From NCBI GenBank assembly GCA_002421915.1, contig DISA01000061.1, positions 1 through 20,359 of the forward strand: a stretch of DNA of 20,359 nt, read 5' to 3'. This document shows positions 1 through 7,305 of this stretch, piece after piece. The notes below the pieces were generated by a model. The model saw nothing but the letters and a program-made list of their open reading frames with translations, did no database searches and had not been told where the DNA came from. The DNA is from Gallionellaceae bacterium UBA6222. GTDB taxonomy: Bacteria; Pseudomonadota; Gammaproteobacteria; Burkholderiales; Gallionellaceae. The stretch's first letter is position 1; each line of letters starts with the position of its first letter. A program made the translations under genes and the position numbers.

Positions 1-1
1 C

Positions 2-241
<240 letters not shown>

Positions 242-243
242 CG

Positions 244-504
244 ATGAAATGCCGCGAAGGGTGCGGCGCCTGCTGCATCGCCCCTTCCATCACCTCGCCC
301 CTGCCAGGCATGCCGCAAGGCAAGCCAGCCGGGGTGCCGTGTGTCCAGCTTGATGCGGAGTTTCGTTGCAAGGTATTCGGCAAGGCAGATCGCCCCGCGT
401 TCTGCGGCGGATTGCAGCCTTCGCTTGAGATGTGCGGTAAATCGCGCGTGGCAGCGCTGGCGTGGTTAACTCAACTGGAGCATGCCACGCGCCCATCCGC
501 TTAA
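244..504 (+). CDS. YeiW/YkgJ-type cysteine-cluster protein (UPF0153)
   Basis: A small cytosolic protein of 86 residues with eight cysteines, at about residues 3, 7, 10, 11, 33, 42, 54 and 63. It follows the UPF0153/YeiW pattern CxxGCGACCxAPSI, then PGMPxGKPAG, then a late EMCG. The family is predicted to bind zinc or an iron-sulfur cluster; its function is not established. I chose the ATG at 244 because AAGG at 233-236 sits seven bases upstream and because family members begin MxCRxGCGACC. An in-frame ATG at 238 overlaps the thiC stop and leaves no room for a ribosome site. The gene begins two bases after thiC stops, so it is very likely co-transcribed with thiC. A role linked to Fe-S ThiC is only an inference from position. 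Confidence 0.88.
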   Translation: MKCREGCGACCIAPSITSPLPGMPQGKPAGVPCVQLDAEFRCKVFGKADRPAFCGGLQPSLEMCGKSRVAALAWLTQLEHATRPSA

Positions 505-545
505 ACCCGTTTCCTTGTTTGGCCAATTGGTTTGTGGAGGTAACG

Positions 546-1415
546 ATGTGCCCGCGTTTGGTTTCATTGCTGCCGGTATTTTTCTCCATCGCATATTCTG
601 CATCCCTGCTCGCGGCCGAGCCCGCCCCGCCAACGCTGACACTGGCCAACATCTACCGTGACGATATCCCACTGGCCGAATACTGGGTCAGCGAAAAATA
701 TGATGGCGTGCGCGGCTACTGGGATGGCACGCAGTTGCTGACACGCGGCGGCATGCGCATTCAGGCACCGCCATGGTTCACTGCCGGCTGGCCGGAAACG
801 CCGCTTGACGGTGAACTATGGGCTGGACGAGGTCGTTTCGCGCAAGCAGTTTCCACTATCCGCCAGGCTCAACCGAACGATGCCGCGTGGCGCGAGATCC
901 GGTTCATGCTGTTTGACCTGCCCGCACATCCCGGCAGTTTCAGCGAGCGCAACATCGAACTTGGGCGGATCATCGCCGCGATCCGTCAGCCATGGGTACG
1001 GCATGTCGAGCAGTCAAAGGTGAGTAATGTTGCGGCATTGCGCGCCAGGATGGCGCGCGTCGTAAAGCAGGGCGGCGAGGGCCTGATGCTGCATCGCGGT
1101 ACCGCCCTTTACCGCGCCGAACGCAGCGACGACCTGCTCAAGTACAAGCCCTATCTGGATGCCGAAGCGCGGGTAATCGCACATCTGCCAGGCCGGGGAA
1201 AATACACCGGGCTACTCGGCGCACTGGAGGTCGAGACGGAGGCGGGGCTGCGCTTCAAGCTGGGTTCCGGCTTGTCTGATGCCGAGCGGCATCGGCCACC
1301 GGCGCTCGGTTGCTGGGTAACGTATCGCTACAACGGGATCAATGCAAAGACCGGCATTCCGCGTTTTGCGCGCTTCATGCGCCCGCGCGGCGACCGGGAG
1401 TGCAGCGCGCCCTGA
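546..1415 (+). CDS. Exported ATP-dependent DNA ligase (LigE-like)
   Basis: A 289-residue protein with all the nucleotidyltransferase motifs of a minimal ATP-dependent DNA ligase: motif I EKYDGVR with the adenylated lysine at residue 51, motif III LDGELW (87-92), motif IIIa FMLFDLP, motif IV EGLMLHR, and motif V LLKYKPY. A compact OB-fold-type tail follows, and there is no extra DNA-binding domain. The first 24 residues form a signal peptide (hydrophobic LVSLLPVFFSIAYSASLLA, cleavage likely after LLAA), so the enzyme probably works in the periplasm. This is known for the Lig E group of Gram-negative bacteria, which is thought to seal nicks in incoming or extracellular DNA. The start at 546 is supported by GGAGG ending five bases upstream. 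It sits 41 bases after the cysteine-cluster gene and is convergent with the methyltransferase gene. Confidence 0.9.
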   Translation: MCPRLVSLLPVFFSIAYSASLLAAEPAPPTLTLANIYRDDIPLAEYWVSEKYDGVRGYWDGTQLLTRGGMRIQAPPWFTAGWPETPLDGELWAGRGRFAQAVSTIRQAQPNDAAWREIRFMLFDLPAHPGSFSERNIELGRIIAAIRQPWVRHVEQSKVSNVAALRARMARVVKQGGEGLMLHRGTALYRAERSDDLLKYKPYLDAEARVIAHLPGRGKYTGLLGALEVETEAGLRFKLGSGLSDAERHRPPALGCWVTYRYNGINAKTGIPRFARFMRPRGDRECSAP

Positions 1416-1437
1416 CGCAACGGTATCACCTGCCCAC

Positions 1438-2160
1438 TTACGCCTGTAGATTGAAACGCATGACACGATAAAAACTGGCGAAGCAGTGCTCGACATGCGG
1501 CTCTTCTGCCAGTGCCTTGCCATGCTTGTGCAAAGCCCCACTCAACTTGGCGCGCACGTCCTCCTGCCAGAATCCAGGCAGGAACGGCTCCAGATGCCCG
1601 AGGACAAAGCGGAATGGCCGGAAACGATACAACCAATGGCGATGCGGTGTGCTGCCGTATTCGGTGATCAGCACCGAGCCGCCCGGCTTCAGCACGCGCG
1701 CAATCTCGTCGTACACATGCTGCCGCGCCTGTGGTGGCAACTCGTGAAAGAGGAAAAACAGGATGACCTGGTCGAACGCGTTGTTGGCGTACCCCAACGA
1801 CTCGGCGTTCATGCGCGCCAAGTGGCAGCGGTCGGCGACCTCCGTCGTTTTGCCGCGTGCCAGCTCCAGCTGCCCGACAGCGACATCGCACAAATGCACT
1901 TCACTGTCGGTGTGGTGCAACAGCGAGGGCGTGAGCTTGCCGTACACGCAAGTGAGCTGCAACAGCTTTGCCCCGGGCTTGCGCTCGACGTGCGCCAGCG
2001 TCTTGTTGAGCAACTTGTCGTATTGGCCGAACAGGATGGCGTTGATGACGGGCTGATGGTCGAAGAACCAGATGCTCTTGTCCCACAGATAGGCCCACCA
2101 GTAATAGTGGGCCAGATATTCCGGCACTCCACCCTGGATGAATTTTTTATAGATTGCCAT
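1438..2160 (-). CDS. RquA-like class I SAM-dependent methyltransferase
   Basis: A 240-residue protein with a methyltransferase fold. It opens with GGVPEYLAHYYWWAYLWDKSI (residues 10-30) and lacks the usual glycine-rich motif I; in its place is LLQLTCVYGKL (66-76). The acidic motif II equivalent is HLCDVAVGQLE (89-99), and post-motifs read FDQVILFFLFHELPP and VLKPGGSVLITEYG, followed by LEPFLP. The YWWAYL opening, the CVYG replacement of motif I and the LEPF tail resemble RquA, the ubiquinone-to-rhodoquinone converting enzyme, rather than UbiE. That is recalled family knowledge, not a search. The start overlaps the upstream SDR stop as TGATG (shared base 2160). It could instead be a paralogous quinone or small-molecule methyltransferase. 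Confidence 0.72.
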   Translation of the reverse strand: MAIYKKFIQGGVPEYLAHYYWWAYLWDKSIWFFDHQPVINAILFGQYDKLLNKTLAHVERKPGAKLLQLTCVYGKLTPSLLHHTDSEVHLCDVAVGQLELARGKTTEVADRCHLARMNAESLGYANNAFDQVILFFLFHELPPQARQHVYDEIARVLKPGGSVLITEYGSTPHRHWLYRFRPFRFVLGHLEPFLPGFWQEDVRAKLSGALHKHGKALAEEPHVEHCFASFYRVMRFNLQA

Positions 2161-2918
2161 CAGCCGGTGATGCGCGGCTTGCGCGGCGCCCTGGCGAACA
2201 GCCGGTCGTATAGCCAGTTCGGCAGCAGTTTGAGCACTCGCCCGACCGGCGCCATCTGCCAGGGCACCACGGCGAACGAAGAACCGCGGTCGATTTCGCG
2301 CGCGATGCGTCGTGCGGCATCGTCGACTTCCAGCATGAACGGCATCAGGTAGTGGTTGATATCGGTCATCGGCGTGCGGATATAGCCCGGGCATACTGTG
2401 ACCACCCTGACGCCGCTGCCATGCAGTTCGACACGCAGGCTTTCCAGATAGGAGATCAGTGCCGCCTTGGAAGCAGAGTAGGCGCCGGCGCCGGACAGTC
2501 CGCGAAACCCGGCCACACTGGCGATACCGACCAGCCTGCCATGACCCGCTTCACGCATCACCCCGACAAAAGGCTGGAAGGTCTTTACCGCACCCAGCAT
2601 ATTGATATCCATCACATGCTGGAATACATCATTGTCTTCGGCGTAGCGGGTGAGTGTGCCGATGCTCACACCGGCATTGGCAATCACGATATCCGGCACG
2701 CCGGCGCGCGCCATGAAATCTGCGGCGGCGGCACGCAGCGCCTCTGCATCACGCACGTCCAGCGCATAACAGAATACTTTGTCCGGAAATTCTGCCGCCA
2801 GGGTTTGCAGCAGCTCGCCACGGCGGGCGATGGCAGCGACCAATGCGCCGCGTTCAAGATAATGGCGCGCGAGGGCCAGACCAATGCCGCTCGACGCGCC
2901 GGTTATGACGACCCGCAT
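2160..2918 (-). CDS. Short-chain dehydrogenase/reductase (classical SDR)
   Basis: A 252-residue classical SDR. The cofactor-binding TGASSGIG is at residues 6-13, NAGV at 81-84, the structural Asn at 106, the catalytic Ser at 134 and Y147-x3-K151. The C-terminal quarter ends in a basic stretch (ARAPRKPRITG) with a hydrophobic MAPVGRVLKLLPNWLYDRLF just before it, which could associate with the membrane. R32-R33 after the second strand suggests NADPH rather than NADH, as an inference. The substrate is unknown. It starts on the last base of the dsbA stop codon (TGATG at 2920-2916) and is coupled the same way to the methyltransferase, so the two enzymes are probably made in fixed ratio and may act on the same lipid or quinone substrate. 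Confidence 0.9.
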   Translation of the reverse strand: MRVVITGASSGIGLALARHYLERGALVAAIARRGELLQTLAAEFPDKVFCYALDVRDAEALRAAAADFMARAGVPDIVIANAGVSIGTLTRYAEDNDVFQHVMDINMLGAVKTFQPFVGVMREAGHGRLVGIASVAGFRGLSGAGAYSASKAALISYLESLRVELHGSGVRVVTVCPGYIRTPMTDINHYLMPFMLEVDDAARRIAREIDRGSSFAVVPWQMAPVGRVLKLLPNWLYDRLFARAPRKPRITG

Positions 2919-3547
2919 CAGCGCTTGCCGGCGCGACGTTCCTTGCGTGCAATCTCGATGACTTCATTGAGTACGCGGATTGTGTCGGCAGGCTCCAGTC
3001 CGGTGATGATGTATTTGCCATCCACCGCGATGGTCGGTGTGCCACGCACTCCGTAGCTGCGCACCAACTGGTTGCTGCGTGCCACTTTGCCCGCAAGGGA
3101 GAACGAGTTGTAGGTTGCTCCAAACTTTGCTGCATCCACGCCGCGTTTGGCCACGAACGAAGTGATTTTCTTCTCGTCGCTCAGATCGGTGCTGAACACG
3201 TTCCATGCCTCGAACAGATCGTTGTGGACGCGCTCGTGCATACCCATCGCCTCCAGCGCGTAGAAAGTACGCGCCATCGGCTCCCATGAGTCACGGAAAA
3301 TGACCGGCACCATTTGCAGATTGACATCCTTGGGCATTGTCTTTTCCCAGGCACTTAACGGGCCGTGCAAGTGATAGCAATGCGAGCAGCCATAAAAGAA
3401 GAATTCCAGCACCTCCACTTTGCTGCCGCTGCTGGTCGGCTGCGGCGGATTAAGCACCTTATAGTCCCGGCCGGCAACCACGCCCGCCTGCACTTGCGTG
3501 GCAATCAACAACAGCGCAATGGCGATCAACTTATGCATCAGTTTCAT
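2918..3547 (-). CDS. dsbA: Thiol:disulfide interchange protein DsbA
   Basis: A 209-residue periplasmic oxidoreductase that donates disulfides to newly exported proteins, normally recharged by DsbB. A signal peptide occupies residues 1-21 (KLMHKLIAIALLLIATQVQA). The thioredoxin-fold active site is FYGCSHCYHL with C54 and C57, so the dipeptide is Ser-His instead of the common Pro-His of E. coli DsbA. The cis-proline loop reads GVRGTPTIAV, and an alpha-helical insert lies between these parts. The start at 3547 is supported by AAGGAG six bases upstream; longer in-frame starts up to 3586 would place extra residues ahead of the signal peptide. It lies 13 bases after the SPOR gene and overlaps the SDR by one base. 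A periplasmic oxidant suits a genome region rich in c-type cytochromes. Confidence 0.93.
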   Translation of the reverse strand: MKLMHKLIAIALLLIATQVQAGVVAGRDYKVLNPPQPTSSGSKVEVLEFFFYGCSHCYHLHGPLSAWEKTMPKDVNLQMVPVIFRDSWEPMARTFYALEAMGMHERVHNDLFEAWNVFSTDLSDEKKITSFVAKRGVDAAKFGATYNSFSLAGKVARSNQLVRSYGVRGTPTIAVDGKYIITGLEPADTIRVLNEVIEIARKERRAGKR

Positions 3548-3560
3548 GCTTATCTCCTTT

Positions 3561-4133
3561 TTATTGTGTATGGCTGGCAGTGGCATTCACCACACCGTTG
3601 GCTTTCAAATTGGCAATGGCTTCATTGGCCGCATTCAGCCCCTGATAGGGGCCGAGACGCACACGATGCCAGACGCCCTTGCCGGGTAAATCAACACGCT
3701 GCACAGTCGCCTCAAGGCCGACCAGCGCCAGCCTGGCTTTCAGTTTCTCCGCATCGGCGGGGTTTTGAAACGAACCGGCCTGAATGATATAGGGCGCCGT
3801 ATCGGCCGGTTTCACACTCGGCGTGACGCTGGGCTTGGCAATGGGCGGCGTGCTGCGCGATGTCTTCCCATCCGCCTTATCGGGCAGCACGCGGTAGAAC
3901 TCGAATTGCCGGGTTTGATCCGCTGCAGGCGCACGCGGCGCGGGGGGAGCGGCAGCCGGCTGCGGCAGGGGCTTGGCGACATCACGGGCGACCGGCGGCT
4001 CTTTGAACGATGCGGGATTTTTTTGCGTCATGTACCAAGCGACAAATCCGGCAACCGTCACACCGATCACGATGCCGACAATCATCGAGGCTATCGTCCT
4101 GGATTTCTTTTGTGCTGCGCCGCCATTTGCCAT
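3561..4133 (-). CDS. SPOR-domain membrane protein, FtsN-like
   Basis: A 190-residue single-pass inner-membrane protein. A short basic cytoplasmic tail (QKKSR) is followed by a membrane helix at about 14-36, then a Pro/Ala-rich periplasmic linker containing FEFYRVLPD (77-85), and a C-terminal SPOR domain at about 113-180 (YIIQAGSF, ADAEKLKARL, WHRVRLGPY). SPOR domains bind denuded septal peptidoglycan, and this architecture is that of the divisome activator FtsN in betaproteobacteria. I use the ATG at 4133, because AAGGA lies six bases upstream; the ATG at 4139 abuts that same site. It sits 17 bases after argS, an association seen often in this class. Confidence in the SPOR call is high; the FtsN role is an inference. 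Confidence 0.88.
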   Translation of the reverse strand: MANGGAAQKKSRTIASMIVGIVIGVTVAGFVAWYMTQKNPASFKEPPVARDVAKPLPQPAAAPPAPRAPAADQTRQFEFYRVLPDKADGKTSRSTPPIAKPSVTPSVKPADTAPYIIQAGSFQNPADAEKLKARLALVGLEATVQRVDLPGKGVWHRVRLGPYQGLNAANEAIANLKANGVVNATASHTQ

Positions 4134-4150
4134 TTTCATTCCTTTTCAAA

Positions 4151-5827
4151 CTACATTTGCTCGGGCGCTGTGACACCGAGCAGTGCCAATCCGTTCCGCA
4201 ACACCTGCGCCACCGCCGCAATCAGCGCCAGACGCGCCAGTCTGGTCTTCTCGTCCTCCACCAGAAAACGCGAGGCATTGTAATAGCTATGAAAATCCGC
4301 TGCCAATTCCTTCAGGTAAAAGGCAATCTGGTGCGGAGCGAGATCTTCCGCCGCGGACTCGATCACCTGCGGGAAATCAATCAGACGTTGCAGCAGGGCG
4401 GTTTCATATTCGCTTTCCAGTGTACTCACCGCCACCTGGTGCAATGCCTGGCGGTCGCCACCCCATTGCGCCAGCACCGCATGGATGCGCGCATGGGCAT
4501 ATTGGATGTAATACACCGGGTTGTCGTTGCTTTGCGACTTGGCCAGATCGATGTCGAACACCAGCTGCGAATCGGGATGGCGCGCGGCGAGGAAGTAGCG
4601 CGTGGCATCGCAGCCCACCTCGTCGATCAGGTCGCGCAGCGTAACGTAACTGCCGGCGCGCTTGGAGATCTTCACTTCTTCGCCGTTCTTCAGCACTGTC
4701 ACCATCTGGTGCAGCACATAGTCCGGCCAACCGGAGGGGATGCCAGCGCCCAGCGCCTGCAAACCGGCGCGCACGCGGGTGATGGTCGAGTGATGGTCGG
4801 AACCCTGCTCGTTGATCACGCGCTCGAAACCGCGCCGCCATTTGTCCAGATGATAGGCCACGTCCGGCACGAAGTAGGTATAGCCACCGTCCTTTTTGCG
4901 CATCACGCGGTCTTTGTCATCGCCGAAATCCGTGGTGCGCAACCACAGCGCATCGTCCTGCTCGTAGGTGTGCCCGCTGGCGATGAGCTTATTGACCGTC
5001 TCTTCCACCTTGCCTTCGGTATAGAGTGCGGACTCCAAAGAAAATACATCGAATTCGACCTGAAATGCGCGCAAGTCCAGATCCTGTTCGCGGCGCAGAT
5101 AAGCCACGGCGAAATGGCGGATGGCGTCCGCATCGTCCGCATCGCCCTTGCCGATGGTGTGCTGATCATCTGCCTCGACCGGTTCTTTTGCCATGTAGGC
5201 ATTCGCCACATCCGCGATGTAATCGCCGCGATAACCCGACTCCGGCCACAAAGGATCGTCCGGCGTGATGCCCTTGCAGCGCAACTGCACCGACAATGTC
5301 AGATTGTCGATCTGCGCACCCGCATCGTTGTAGTAGAACTCGCGTGTCACATTCCAGCCCGCCGCGTGCAGCACATTGCACAGGCAATCGCCCACCGCCG
5401 CGCCGCGACCGTGGCCGACATGCAACGGCCCGGTCGGATTCGCCGACACGAACTCCACCCCCACCTTGCGACCCTGCCCGACATGCACATGGCCATAGCC
5501 CGCACCCGCCATCAGCACACCGTGCACCACATCCTGCTTCGCGGCCGTGGTGATGAACACATTGATAAAACCCGCGCCCGCGATCTCCACCTTGTCGATG
5601 ACGTCGGACTGCGGCAGCGCCGCAATCAGCGCATTGGCGATATCGCGCGGCGACTTGCGCAAGGGCTTGGCCAGCTGCATCGCCAGATTGCAGGCGTAAT
5701 CGCCGTGCGAAGCCAGCTTGGGGCGCTCGATGAGGACGGTCGCGTCACTTTGCTCGGGTGCGACTCTGCGCAAAGCCTGCGCGAACAGATCGGATAAATG
5801 GGACTTGAAATTCAGAACTACGGACAT
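4151..5827 (-). CDS. argS: Arginyl-tRNA synthetase
   Basis: A full-length 558-residue class I aminoacyl-tRNA synthetase that charges tRNA-Arg with arginine in the cytosol. The N-terminal Add-1 domain precedes the nucleotide-binding HIGH motif HVGHG (136-140), itself preceded by FVSANPTGPL, which is characteristic of ArgRS. The KMSKS-equivalent loop is KISKR (386-390) followed by AGSYVTLRDLIDEVG. The C-terminal anticodon-binding all-alpha domain contains the usual FYLKELAADFHSYYN. Length matches the family. It heads the run argS-SPOR-dsbA-SDR-methyltransferase, and an extended -10 promoter lies about 28 bases upstream. The ribosome site is weak (GAAGG about ten bases upstream). Confidence 0.98.
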   Translation of the reverse strand: MSVVLNFKSHLSDLFAQALRRVAPEQSDATVLIERPKLASHGDYACNLAMQLAKPLRKSPRDIANALIAALPQSDVIDKVEIAGAGFINVFITTAAKQDVVHGVLMAGAGYGHVHVGQGRKVGVEFVSANPTGPLHVGHGRGAAVGDCLCNVLHAAGWNVTREFYYNDAGAQIDNLTLSVQLRCKGITPDDPLWPESGYRGDYIADVANAYMAKEPVEADDQHTIGKGDADDADAIRHFAVAYLRREQDLDLRAFQVEFDVFSLESALYTEGKVEETVNKLIASGHTYEQDDALWLRTTDFGDDKDRVMRKKDGGYTYFVPDVAYHLDKWRRGFERVINEQGSDHHSTITRVRAGLQALGAGIPSGWPDYVLHQMVTVLKNGEEVKISKRAGSYVTLRDLIDEVGCDATRYFLAARHPDSQLVFDIDLAKSQSNDNPVYYIQYAHARIHAVLAQWGGDRQALHQVAVSTLESEYETALLQRLIDFPQVIESAAEDLAPHQIAFYLKELAADFHSYYNASRFLVEDEKTRLARLALIAAVAQVLRNGLALLGVTAPEQM

Positions 5828-5854
5828 TGCTTCACGCCTTCAAAAGAGGCGCGG

Positions 5855-5863
5855 ATTATAGCA
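5855..5863 (-). promoter_or_regulatory. Extended -10 promoter of argS
   Basis: On the - strand the sequence TGCTATAAT is a perfect extended -10 element (TGn plus TATAAT), about 28 bases before the argS start. No good -35 hexamer is found 16-18 bases further up, as is common for extended -10 promoters. It would drive the argS-SPOR-dsbA-SDR-methyltransferase run. Confidence 0.6.
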
Positions 5864-5919
5864 TTTGAGGAATGTCCGGCCGCTTGTGCGCGCAACTCGA
5901 CAACCGCGGGCTTCTTAAA

Positions 5920-5934
5920 GGTCGGTTAGCGACC
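5920..5934 (-). terminator. Weak hairpin downstream of the OGFr gene
   Basis: The intergenic stretch 5864-6008 holds one small hairpin, with arms GGTCG and CGACC around a five-base loop, followed on the - strand by TTTAAG. It may end the DUF429-HD-OGFr transcript, but the 5-bp stem and short T run make it weak. The rest of this spacer shows no gene. A GTTAAAT followed by GCAC at 5996-6006 resembles one end of an integron attC site, but no matching complementary end was found. Confidence 0.3.
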
Positions 5935-6008
5935 AAAGCGACATGTCAGATGGGTCTCGATGAAGTGCCGCTCGTCGGCATAACGGTCGTTGGACGTTAA
6001 ATGCACCA

Positions 6009-6716
6009 CTACCTGCGAGTCGTCAAATACTCCATAACTTCAAGCCGTTCCTTATAAAGGCGACTAAGATTTTCTTCGTAATTCTGTATAAGTTGAGACA
6101 CCTTCTCAAACTGCTCCTCTGGAAGTAGAGTCCTCAGTTTATGGTTATTGTCAGCAGATATGAGCGAGTTTTCGCCCTTCAATTCTGGAGTTTTGGAAGA
6201 AGGTGCCGAACTATTTATCGCGGACTTCCAATACTCCATCGCATTTTCCGAAAATCCACATTCAGGTTCTTTCGATAACGCATTTAAAGCATCGAGAAAT
6301 GCTTTAGCGTATCGCTCTTGGCCTAGTCTTGCTAATGAACTAATTATCCTAGTAATGCGAAGATCGTTATGGGTTGGTTCCGTAAACCAGAATCCCTTTC
6401 TAGAATCCCAGTTACTTCCTTTTCGAATAGTTTCATTTTCTCGATGTAAGCCATAAAACTTCAGCATCCTGTCAAATGCTTTAATCAAATTATTTACCCC
6501 AATCTCGTTCAATGAAAACGCTGAGATTAGCTTTGAATCGATTAACGGCGCATCAGGATTTGCGCCACTTTTTGCACTGAGTGGGAACAGCCATTGAATA
6601 AAATCGTGAGTGCTCTCTAGCCACTCATCAGATTGATTGAGAATCTGCGTCAATGTGCGGCCGCAATCATCATTTCCGTCAAAATAGAAAAAATCAATCA
6701 ATGGATGTTTATTCAT
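6009..6716 (-). CDS. OGFr-domain (opioid growth factor receptor-like) protein
   Basis: A 235-residue protein whose first 140 residues match the conserved region of the opioid growth factor receptor family: FYFDG then GRTLTQIL (19-26), SDEWLESTHDFIQWLFPL (29-46), NPDAPLID (53-60), RMLKFYGL (83-90) and HNDLRITRIISSLARLG (116-132). The bacterial members have no established function; the eukaryotic receptor name does not imply one. The remainder is a Ser-rich spacer and a charged C-terminal helix (about 198-232) that may form a coiled coil. The start at 6716 has AGGGAG four bases upstream; an earlier in-frame ATG at 6734 lacks one. The gene is AT-rich compared with argS, follows the HD gene by 30 bases, and is probably its operon partner. 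Confidence 0.82.
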   Translation of the reverse strand: MNKHPLIDFFYFDGNDDCGRTLTQILNQSDEWLESTHDFIQWLFPLSAKSGANPDAPLIDSKLISAFSLNEIGVNNLIKAFDRMLKFYGLHRENETIRKGSNWDSRKGFWFTEPTHNDLRITRIISSLARLGQERYAKAFLDALNALSKEPECGFSENAMEYWKSAINSSAPSSKTPELKGENSLISADNNHKLRTLLPEEQFEKVSQLIQNYEENLSRLYKERLEVMEYLTTRR

Positions 6717-6746
6717 CTTGCTCCCTTGGGCCAACTCAAGTCACAT

Positions 6747-7295
6747 CTAAGTAAGTTCAAGTGCTGATGCGGTTTTCAAAAATAGTGTTTCAGCATCTGA
6801 AGGTGATAGTGCCTCAGCCGGAATGCCAGCAACCAATTTCATCAATGATAATGGCGGCAGCAGATTATCTGGCTGCCTAGGCATATAGGCACGAAGCTCC
6901 AAGGACAATAAGCTGCTGTCCACCTCATGCACCTCCTGTGGCATCGGCCAAGGCAGTCCAAACCGCAACGCCACGGCCCGCTGAATCGCCTCCTCAATCT
7001 TCATGTATTCTGGCAATTGACGTTTAGCAGGTCGCGGAATGTCCACTACATAGGCTTCGCTTGCATCATGAAGTAATGCCCAACGAATTAGCATGGTGTC
7101 ATTCCCCATGTTCTGTCGCATCATTTCTGCAGCCAGCGTGCTGTGTTCAGCTACGGAATAAAATTGATTGCAGTGACCGCCGTAACGACAAAGTTTGGAC
7201 AAAGCGCCAGCTATGTCACGCAGGTCAATCAGTGCTGGATCAGGCTTTAATACGTCAAACCATTTTCCTGATGATGTAAGAATGGACGAACTCAT
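6747..7295 (-). CDS. HD-domain phosphohydrolase (YfbR-like 5'-deoxynucleotidase type)
   Basis: A 182-residue HD-superfamily hydrolase. It opens with TSSGKWFDVLKPDPALIDLRDIA, then GGHCNQFYSVAEHS. Predicted metal ligands are H51, the doublet H76-D77 in LLHDASEAY, and D126 in EVHEVDSSL, which is the order seen in YfbR-type 5'-nucleotidases that dephosphorylate deoxynucleoside monophosphates. Homologues of this exact type are frequent in phages, prophages and genomic islands. The start at 7295 gives the family's usual N-terminus, although the ribosome site is weak. It lies ten bases after the DUF429 stop and 30 before the OGFr start, so the three are likely one transcript. The substrate is not deducible; nucleotide-pool control or defence is possible. 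Confidence 0.85.
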   Translation of the reverse strand: MSSSILTSSGKWFDVLKPDPALIDLRDIAGALSKLCRYGGHCNQFYSVAEHSTLAAEMMRQNMGNDTMLIRWALLHDASEAYVVDIPRPAKRQLPEYMKIEEAIQRAVALRFGLPWPMPQEVHEVDSSLLSLELRAYMPRQPDNLLPPLSLMKLVAGIPAEALSPSDAETLFLKTASALELT

Positions 7296-7305
7296 TGGTG
7301 TGTGA

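Noticed and set aside
1486..2352. Long + strand open frame opposite the methyltransferase and SDR genes
   Set aside because: Antisense shadow of two genes with clear motifs; no recognisable domain.
4010..5797. Long + strand open frame of almost 600 codons opposite argS
   Set aside because: It mirrors argS, which has every class I synthetase motif; the frame's protein is His/Arg-rich shadow sequence without domain signatures or a ribosome site.
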